The notes below the pieces were generated by a model. That model saw only the letters and a program-made list of their open reading frames with translations. It ran no database searches and was not told the origin of the DNA. Shown here in pieces: positions 9,101 to 10,380 of a stretch of 10,380 nt of DNA. Every line of letters starts with the position of its first letter. Positions within the stretch are counted from its first letter, which is position 1. The stretch comes from Candidatus Omnitrophota bacterium (GTDB lineage Bacteria > Omnitrophota > Gorgyraeia > Duberdicusellales > Duberdicusellaceae): NCBI GenBank assembly GCA_015486615.1, contig WFRI01000069.1, positions 1 to 10,380 on the forward strand, written 5' to 3'. The position numbers and the translations under genes are program-made.

Positions 9101-10379
9101 CTCGTCTTCTCCGGCAAAAGAAGAGTATTCTCTTATATCGTTTGAGACAATATCTGCCTCTTCCGGGATTAATAGTGCCTCAATCCGTTATTACCCTTCG
9201 GATATGAAAATATTTAAATTAATTAAATGGTTGAGAGATATGTTTACTGCAAGATTAAAATATATAGGTTCCGATAGCCTAAAAAGTAATATATTAGGCC
9301 TCTTAAGCAATAGGTTAGGAGAGGATGCAATTGACGATTTGCATTTATTAAAAATGGACAGCGATGTGTCAGATTTTCTTAAAGTATACTCTCGGATAGA
9401 GACTTTTAAAGCGCAAAATCTGTATATAATAGCCGGTATTGTTAAGGCCGGGAGTAACTGGGAAGGCAGTTCCTTAAAGGAGACAGAAAAAGGTATAAAA
9501 ACCGTTTATGATTATATGATTTCGATTTATCTTATTAAGTTTCTTGGGCCGGTTATCAAAGAGCCGAAATGCCGTGAAATTCAGTATATACCCGAAGAGG
9601 GCAGGGTTATCAGAAGGGGTATTCTAAGTTTAGAGGACAAAGAAATGATACGAGAGATGGACTCTTCTTTTATATCCGATGAAAGCCTGGGGATATTATC
9701 CGCATTGTTGAAGGACCTTCTTCTGGATATGAAGACAGTTATGGATGATATGGGAGGAACGGCAACCGGCCTTGTTTTTGATTTTATAAGGCCAAAGCAG
9801 GACAACATACATCAGTTTGTGGAAGATTTCTCCGAAAGGATAAGCAGGCAGATTTATGCCCTTCAAAAGGCAGAACTGCTGCCATTGGATTTATTTATGA
9901 GGAACGAGAATAAGTATGCCGGTGCTTCTTATGCCTCCAGGCCCAAAGACGCATCGTCTTCTCTTAATTCGGCTCAGGGTGGTGAAAAAAGAGAACTGCC
10001 TTATTATGTTAATAAATTGTGGGATGAAATTACAGAGGCAAGAAAGGCATTTGAAGGTAAAAGCGATTCTGTCCAGGCGCCGCGGCTATGGCCTGAATTT
10101 TTTGCAGACAGCCTTGAGCATATTCTAAGCAGAGATTTGACAGCCAAGATAGGCTCGTTAATAGAATGGATGGGGTCTTCTGAGTTTGAGAAAATGAATG
10201 ATATAAACCGCCTGGGGCAGATAGAAAATTTGGCTAAGGCGCTGGCTCCTTTTGAGAGGTTGTTGTTTTATGAAGCAGTCTATTTTACTGGCGGGCGTCT
10301 TAAGGATTTGGGATTTGGCATTTTAGGAAAAGATACTTTAGTTAGAGACGAATATTATTTTGGCGGAATATTATTTGCT
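3..10379 (+). CDS. Giant multidomain protein, internal fragment (open at both ends)
   Basis: One reading frame is open for 3459 codons, the full length of the window, with no in-frame TAA, TAG or TGA. The true start and stop lie outside. The translation is a string of recognisable domains: HAD-like region, NadD-like nucleotidyltransferase, SAM methyltransferase, NnrD-like domain, APH-type kinase, MidA-type methyltransferase and GT-B N-terminal half. They are separated by short Ser/Ala-rich linkers such as SASSAV and SSSAI. No signal peptide or membrane segment is evident in the part seen, so its location is unknown. Known family motifs occur in the same frame from about base 1236 to base 8740, which argues against chance openness or hidden frameshifts. 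The exception is about 5930-6815, where the translation loses domain character because the DNA is an antisense cassette. An alternative is two giant genes separated by the cassette. However, the frame is continuous and no ribosome site is visible for a restart at the in-frame ATG at 6735. Confidence 0.9.
198..287 (+). repeat. Linker repeat module, copy 1, left part
   Basis: This stretch encodes SSSAIKKDNYSGFRASLELF and onward to NVEEI. It is nearly identical at DNA level to 5661-5750, which encodes the same module with D for N and G for S. The two lie 5463 bp apart, an exact multiple of three, so both are read in the giant frame. In this copy the module is interrupted after the VEE motif and resumes at about 822. 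The Ser/Ala start and the amphipathic helix-like remainder suggest an interdomain spacer rather than a catalytic unit. Confidence 0.85.
285..830 (+). other. Unassigned helical segment inserted in the linker module (domain of the giant protein)
   Basis: Residues about 95-276 form a mostly helical-looking stretch rich in Phe, Tyr, Ile and Glu. It contains HEAIEGYLAESFG (His at residue 182) and, further on, RHDHIIDIALAKGISRLYKHY. The HExxE pattern followed downstream by a His-rich RHDH motif could point to a metal-binding helical domain, but no family is firmly recognised and HExxE alone is weak. Compared with the second linker copy at 5661-5894, this segment is an extra 546 bp (182 codons) between two halves of the module. 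It therefore looks like a discrete unit gained here or lost there. The insertion keeps the frame. Confidence 0.45.
849..977 (+). repeat. Linker repeat module, copy 1, right part
   Basis: These 129 bp encode AYLLEIDMSRLSSSALTSSY followed by PDFRLPLLYWDVPDSSPSASSAV in two contiguous pieces. They match 5766-5894 with 7 differences by my base-by-base count (about 95 percent identity) and no gap. The module ends in the ASSAV linker seen repeatedly in this protein. Because flanking domains are unrelated, identity this high implies a recent copy event or gene conversion between linkers. Confidence 0.88.
978..2135 (+). other. Domain of the giant protein: HAD-like / glycan-associated family motifs
   Basis: Residues about 326-711. 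Two motifs stand out: LFLARDAELLYDVY (Arg417, Asp418) and, about 95 residues on, LFVDTGFIGSVPGRL (Asp515). Paired motifs of the form FLARDGxxLY and D(I/T)GxxGS occur in HAD-superfamily-like proteins linked to bacterial cell-surface polysaccharide genes. This domain is assigned there by resemblance only. The rest contains a basic, Ser-rich patch (GKSSSSVKRISSGSAKDK, about bases 2007-2058) that probably marks the end of the folded unit, followed by a GSSPVSSLNSAP linker at about 2121-2157. The preceding boundary is the ASSAV linker at 963-977. Activity and substrate cannot be stated, and the assignment could be wrong. Confidence 0.4.
2150..2780 (+). other. Domain of the giant protein: NadD-like nucleotidyltransferase, active site altered
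   Basis: Residues about 717-926. The family (nicotinate-nucleotide adenylyltransferase, HIGH-type nucleotidyltransferases) moves AMP from ATP to nicotinate mononucleotide in NAD synthesis. The N-terminal GGxFDPxHxGH loop appears as AGMFNPFTNAM (residues 725-734). Both HxGH histidines are replaced, by Thr731 and Met734. A counterpart of the GADSxxxxxxW motif is LLGINSFKRIFLW (814 onward). The C-terminal signature is well kept: ISSAYIRS (884-891), then LTPKVAAEYIEKNMLY, matching ISSTxIR and PxxVxxYIxxxxLY of NadD. Length, about 200 residues, is normal for the family. The fold assignment is firm. Catalysis is doubtful because the histidines that stabilise the phosphates are missing, so it may bind nucleotides without transferring them. 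It is preceded by a SSPVSSLNSAP linker and followed by SSAGG. Confidence 0.78.
2787..3710 (+). other. Domain of the giant protein: class I SAM-dependent methyltransferase-like
   Basis: Residues about 929-1236. The Rossmann-type order of methyltransferase motifs is visible. Motif I, VLLVGAAQATEL (977 onward), is in the place of the glycine-rich SAM loop (VLDxGxGxG), with two of its glycines replaced by Ala and Gln. The second strand ends in acidic GLDIDPVMTDRAK (Asp1008, Asp1010), where SAM ribose is usually held. TADMRQM precedes the fourth strand, FDVVLAVNAGHEI (Asp1044). Next comes ALESVVNMLRYYVKDNGYLLLYGGR, the usual helix and final strand, quoted here only to its end at about 3300. A C-terminal extension, YEKMIDALYKAGFRQITLDT, resembles the insertion before the last strands in many small-molecule methyltransferases. 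The substrate is unknown. The weakened motif I leaves SAM binding uncertain. Confidence 0.62.
3740..4560 (+). other. Domain of the giant protein: NAD(P)HX dehydratase (NnrD / YjeF C-terminal)-like
   Basis: Residues about 1247-1520. The family dehydrates damaged hydrated NADH/NADPH with ADP or ATP and has a ribokinase-like fold. Visible motifs in the right order: KCLIVGIGMEYPGAFNLSLK then ALRSGVGKV (the GxxxYxGA loop and RxGxGLV segment); MLGAIARSGE (place of GPGLG); ILDAG (place of DADGL); IIISYREEMAMLMG (place of TPHxGExxRL, His absent); LGNPYTARAGMSDILAGLI (place of GtGDvLaG, with Asp1455 kept but GTGD changed to GMSD); and LGVYLHSKAGDMA (place of gvxlHgxAGD). Length matches the family. The fold is clear, but several substrate-loop residues differ, so it may be weakly active or have another substrate. 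In ordinary bacteria NnrD is alone or fused to the NnrE epimerase, and no NnrE part is seen here. Confidence 0.8.
4570..5655 (+). other. Domain of the giant protein: APH / choline-kinase-fold kinase
   Basis: Residues about 1524-1885. This is the aminoglycoside phosphotransferase / homoserine kinase II type fold, which transfers phosphate from ATP to a hydroxyl on a small molecule. The small lobe includes ILYRADLTPAYILEISPW. The hinge region is VILYRYCNGRQ, followed by a helix with AAEVLAGLHYYTWADKF (cf. the LAxLH helix). The catalytic loop is VIHGDYTLRNILW (His1744, Asp1746, Asn1751), and the metal-binding segment is LVFDLDTARHDIRIFDLVRS (Asp1764, Asp1766), matching HGDxxxxN and D(F/L)D...DL. 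All core catalytic residues seem present, unlike in the NadD-like and NnrD-like neighbours. The helical end reaches a second SSSAI linker at 5661. The substrate cannot be told; sugar, amino-alcohol or amino-acid hydroxyls are usual for the fold. Confidence 0.8.
5661..5894 (+). repeat. Linker repeat module, copy 2 (contiguous)
   Basis: This copy encodes SSSAIKKDDYGGFRASLELF through KVEEEIKYSLAYLLEIDM to a terminal SASSAV, about 78 residues without interruption. It corresponds to 198-287 joined to 822-977. The 546-bp segment present in copy 1 is absent. Both halves keep register with the giant frame. The module follows the kinase domain here but follows an unknown domain in copy 1, so it behaves as a mobile spacer within the gene rather than as part of either neighbour. 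Confidence 0.88.
5925..5990. other. GC-rich palindromic patch at left edge of the antisense cassette
   Basis: The stretch is strikingly GC-rich in an AT-leaning gene and carries three short symmetries. They are the palindrome GCCGCGGC (5940-5947), a tandem TGTCCGGG at 5963-5970 and 5973-5980, and the palindrome GGGTATACCC (5978-5987). In the giant frame it reads PQAAARRGFPVRGCPGIPSV, Arg/Gly/Pro-rich and unlike the rest of the protein. It lies downstream of the minus-strand operon and could be a mobile repeat, a recombination site or RNA structure. No clear intrinsic terminator (stem plus T run) is seen. Confidence 0.45.
5997..6019 (+). repeat. 23-bp direct repeat flanking the antisense cassette, left copy
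   Basis: This copy is identical over 23 bases to 6816-6838 and encodes part of SASSAVKC in the giant frame. Weaker similarity continues for about 30 bases on the right side (a shared TTTCCA and GTAGAGG-like stretch), giving proteins SASSAVKCKIIHFP here and SASSAVKCKVFEFP at the other copy. The distance between copies is 819 bp, or 273 codons, so the frame is preserved across the interval. Confidence 0.85.
6093..6494 (-). CDS. Retropepsin-like aspartic protease family protein (133 aa), antisense to the giant gene
   Basis: The protein begins MKRIIFPYKNYK and carries AYVDSGASFSIFS at about residues 34-46. This is the D(S/T)GA catalytic motif of single-domain, retroviral-type (clan AA) aspartic proteases, which work as dimers. 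A later FNLIGRKDFFTFFDITF segment fits the ILGRxxFF...F region common in bacterial members. The length, about 130 residues, is usual for these. The start ATG overlaps the stop of the upstream DUF5678-like gene (ATGA, 6491-6494), so translational coupling is likely, and no separate strong ribosome site is seen. Its codons lie in exact register with the sense giant frame, which stays open because the gene uses no TTA, CTA or TCA codon among about 20 Leu and Ser codons. The biological target is unknown. Pairs of DUF5678-like and retropepsin-like genes occur in other bacteria, to my knowledge without an established function. Confidence 0.82.
   Translation of the reverse strand: MKRIIFPYKNYKLNACPIITIEVEYNKTKKNIDAYVDSGASFSIFSVQETIRLGLPYQKGKKLFATVGDGSSIPVYLHTLPVKIGNVSFSATIGFSPRLGIGFNLIGRKDFFTFFDITFSDSAKTITFLPVNK
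6491..6733 (-). CDS. DUF5678-like small protein (80 aa), first gene of the antisense operon
   Basis: The protein contains HFQELVEKYGGQYIVVAKGE, then PFIGYDVAELERKAKAKHPG, and ends near PIPRPEDFVSIL. The pattern 'eLvekYgGqyvvv..ge.i..g.d..el...ak' is that of DUF5678, small soluble proteins of unknown function. The N-terminus is basic (MAKLKKNPGSLKRQ). The ATG at 6731-6733 is preceded by a perfect AGGAGG six bases upstream, which settles the start, and a strong promoter lies just before that. The stop overlaps the ATG of the retropepsin-like gene by ATGA. A regulatory or antitoxin-like role for the small partner is possible but is only a guess. The gene lies wholly inside, and antisense to, the giant ORF. 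Confidence 0.85.
   Translation of the reverse strand: MAKLKKNPGSLKRQSDDAWISAHFQELVEKYGGQYIVVAKGEPFIGYDVAELERKAKAKHPGVITTGMPIPRPEDFVSIL
6740..6745 (-). promoter_or_regulatory. Shine-Dalgarno site of the antisense operon
   Basis: On the minus strand this is AGGAGG, six bases before the ATG at 6733. It is a perfect anti-16S match at good spacing and fixes the start of the DUF5678-like gene. Confidence 0.88.
6754..6782 (-). promoter_or_regulatory. Sigma-70-type promoter of the antisense operon
   Basis: Reading the minus strand, TTGACT (6782-6777) is followed after exactly 17 bases by TATATT (6759-6754). This is near consensus (TTGACA, TATAAT). Transcription would begin near 6747, leaving a leader of about 14 bases that just includes the AGGAGG. 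It drives transcription leftward against the giant gene. The promoter sits between the right flanking repeat and the first gene, so the cassette carries its own expression signals. Confidence 0.78.
6816..6838 (+). repeat. 23-bp direct repeat flanking the antisense cassette, right copy
   Basis: This is the exact partner of 5997-6019. In the giant frame it encodes part of ASASSAVKC and leads directly into the next domain (CKVFEFPKLEVEVEED). It is either the original linker whose duplicate now lies left of the cassette, or one of two pre-existing linkers. Confidence 0.85.
6832..7330 (+). other. Domain of the giant protein, unassigned, possibly GNAT-like
   Basis: Residues about 2277-2443. The domain opens with CKVFEFPKLEVEVEED, then strands such as YWLLVDGVQAVELELRRFD, a basic helix (KRIIKEVIKEENNLRKRQSK), a strand AQVSVQIYMTG and NSEFWQNLEIPGYGFDRFG. 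The helix before a strand and the FWQNL...GF ending faintly recall the GNAT acetyltransferase layout (acetyl-CoA loop then helix; 'fyxklGF' near the end), but the R/QxxGxG/A loop is not present, so the assignment is weak. It ends in a Pro-rich stretch (DPLPPDIAPAGREG) and Ser-rich linkers. Confidence 0.3.
7389..7431 (+). repeat. 43-bp exact linker repeat, copy 1
   Basis: This copy encodes KDASSSLNSAQGGE and is identical over 43 bases to 9945-9987, 2556 bp away (852 codons), in the same frame. It separates the unassigned domain from the MidA-type domain, together with the ASSAV linker that follows at 7497-7514. Confidence 0.9.
7497..7514 (+). repeat. AASSAV linker
   Basis: This stretch encodes AASSAV. 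It shares the core TCATCTGCGGT with the ends of the linker modules at 966-976 and 5883-5893. It marks the boundary before the MidA-type methyltransferase domain. Confidence 0.7.
7560..8590 (+). other. Domain of the giant protein: MidA / NDUFAF7-type SAM methyltransferase
   Basis: Residues about 2520-2863. The family (Methyltransf_28) includes NDUFAF7, which methylates an arginine of a respiratory complex I subunit in mitochondria; bacterial members are poorly known. Motifs in family order: an N-terminal GYYSQRIKIG segment; the SAM loop FIEAGGGEGTLKRNIL (Glu2596 onward; family ExGxGxGxL); YLSLDLSW after the second strand; ANEIFTAIPAHILRF followed by WQEL (Asn2663, Glu2664; family NExxDAxP...W.E, with the usual Asp here Thr); GIIIFADYGF (Asp2751; family DYG); and DITYHLDFDYLRSAAEEIGY (Asp2793; family DiTahVDF). 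Length is close to that of stand-alone members. All SAM-binding motifs look intact, so activity is plausible. The domain is bounded by AASSAV before and ELSSSAID after. Confidence 0.82.
8631..9090 (+). other. Domain of the giant protein: GT-B glycosyltransferase N-terminal half-like
   Basis: Residues about 2877-3030. After an ELSSSAID linker comes LIIYNPQTGITGGINSYV, then QAQMLAERNYMNIYVVYQ, the strand, GG-loop, helix, strand pattern at the start of family 4 (GT-B) glycosyltransferases (cf. 'GGxxxxvxxLAxxLxxxGhxVxVv'). Later strands, ETVIIHSLGR and IPVVVFSHQEI, fit the 'D.vh.H' and 'P.v...H' positions of that Rossmann half. The C-terminal nucleotide-sugar binding half (EGFGLxxxEAMA signature) is not seen in the following 1.2 kb. 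It may therefore be a half-domain, or the region after it has diverged beyond recognition. Confidence 0.5.
9090..10379 (+). other. C-terminal stretch of the giant protein in view, unassigned, mainly helical
   Basis: Residues about 3031-3459. After GEGSSSSPAKEEY, a linker-like run, the sequence is mostly amphipathic helices with many Leu, Lys, Asp and Glu (for example LSALLKDLLLDMKTVMDDMG and LPLDLFMRNENKYAGASYAS). The 43-bp linker repeat interrupts it at 9945-9987, and after that a new unit begins (LPYYVNKLWDEITEARKAFE) and runs off the window. No family is recognised. Codon use and composition match the rest of the gene. Confidence 0.35.
9945..9987 (+). repeat. 43-bp exact linker repeat, copy 2
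   Basis: This copy is identical to 7389-7431 and again encodes KDASSSLNSAQGGE in the giant frame. It follows ASYASRP and precedes KRELPYYVNKLW, so different sequences surround each copy. Confidence 0.9.
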
Positions 10380-10380
10380 C

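Noticed and set aside
198..9987. Repeats considered as a CRISPR array or tandem-repeat locus
   Set aside because: The repeats are few, of different kinds, kilobases apart, in frame and protein-coding. Spacing and spacers are not those of a CRISPR array.
9916..10128. 70-codon + strand frame in a different register
   Set aside because: It is a shifted reading of the giant gene across the 43-bp linker repeat, with Arg/Leu-rich low-complexity sequence and no start signals.

Overview
The window is the inside of one giant protein-coding gene. Frame 3 on the + strand runs from base 3 to base 10379 (3459 codons) with no stop codon, and neither the start nor the end of the gene is in view. The polypeptide is a chain of enzyme-like domains joined by short Ser/Ala-rich linkers (forms of 'ASSAV', 'SSSAI', 'KDASSSLNSAQGGE'). 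Enormous multidomain ORFs with such linkers, together with heavy use of AGA/AGG and ATA codons in moderately AT-rich DNA, fit Candidatus Omnitrophota (OP3), a phylum known for giant genes. That assignment is inference from style, not from a marker gene. Residue numbers below count from base 3 (residue n starts at base 3n).

Layout of the giant protein in this window: tail of an unidentified upstream domain (3-197); first copy of a linker module split by an unassigned 182-codon helical segment (198-977); a region with motifs of a HAD/glycan-associated family (978-2135); a nicotinate-nucleotide adenylyltransferase-like (NadD-type) domain that lacks the HxGH histidines (2150-2780); a class I SAM methyltransferase-like domain (2787-3710); an NAD(P)HX dehydratase (NnrD/YjeF C-terminal)-like domain (3740-4560); an aminoglycoside-phosphotransferase/choline-kinase-fold kinase domain with its catalytic residues intact (4570-5650); second, contiguous copy of the linker module (5661-5894); a GC-rich palindromic patch (5925-5990); an antisense cassette (about 6020-6815); an unassigned domain, perhaps GNAT-like (6832-7330); linkers (7389-7515); a MidA/NDUFAF7-type methyltransferase domain (7560-8590); the N-terminal half of a GT-B glycosyltransferase-like fold (8631-9090); and an unassigned helical tail (9090-10379).

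The most striking object is the cassette on the minus strand. It has its own near-consensus sigma-70 promoter (TTGACT, 17 nt, TATATT), a perfect AGGAGG Shine-Dalgarno site, an 80-residue DUF5678-like gene and, overlapping it by ATGA, a 133-residue retropepsin-like aspartic protease gene with a DSGA motif. It sits between two copies of a 23-bp linker repeat spaced exactly 819 bp (273 codons) apart, and the giant + strand frame stays open straight through it. The same DNA therefore appears to encode two proteins on one strand and to be readable as about 270 residues of a giant protein on the other.

How the parts act together cannot be read from sequence. Several domains come from housekeeping families (NAD synthesis and repair, methylation, small-molecule phosphorylation, glycosyl transfer). 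Some have lost catalytic motifs while others keep them, so the chain looks like a mixture of active and scaffold or decayed modules. Outside the cassette I see no RNA gene, CRISPR array, transposase, or promoter or terminator.
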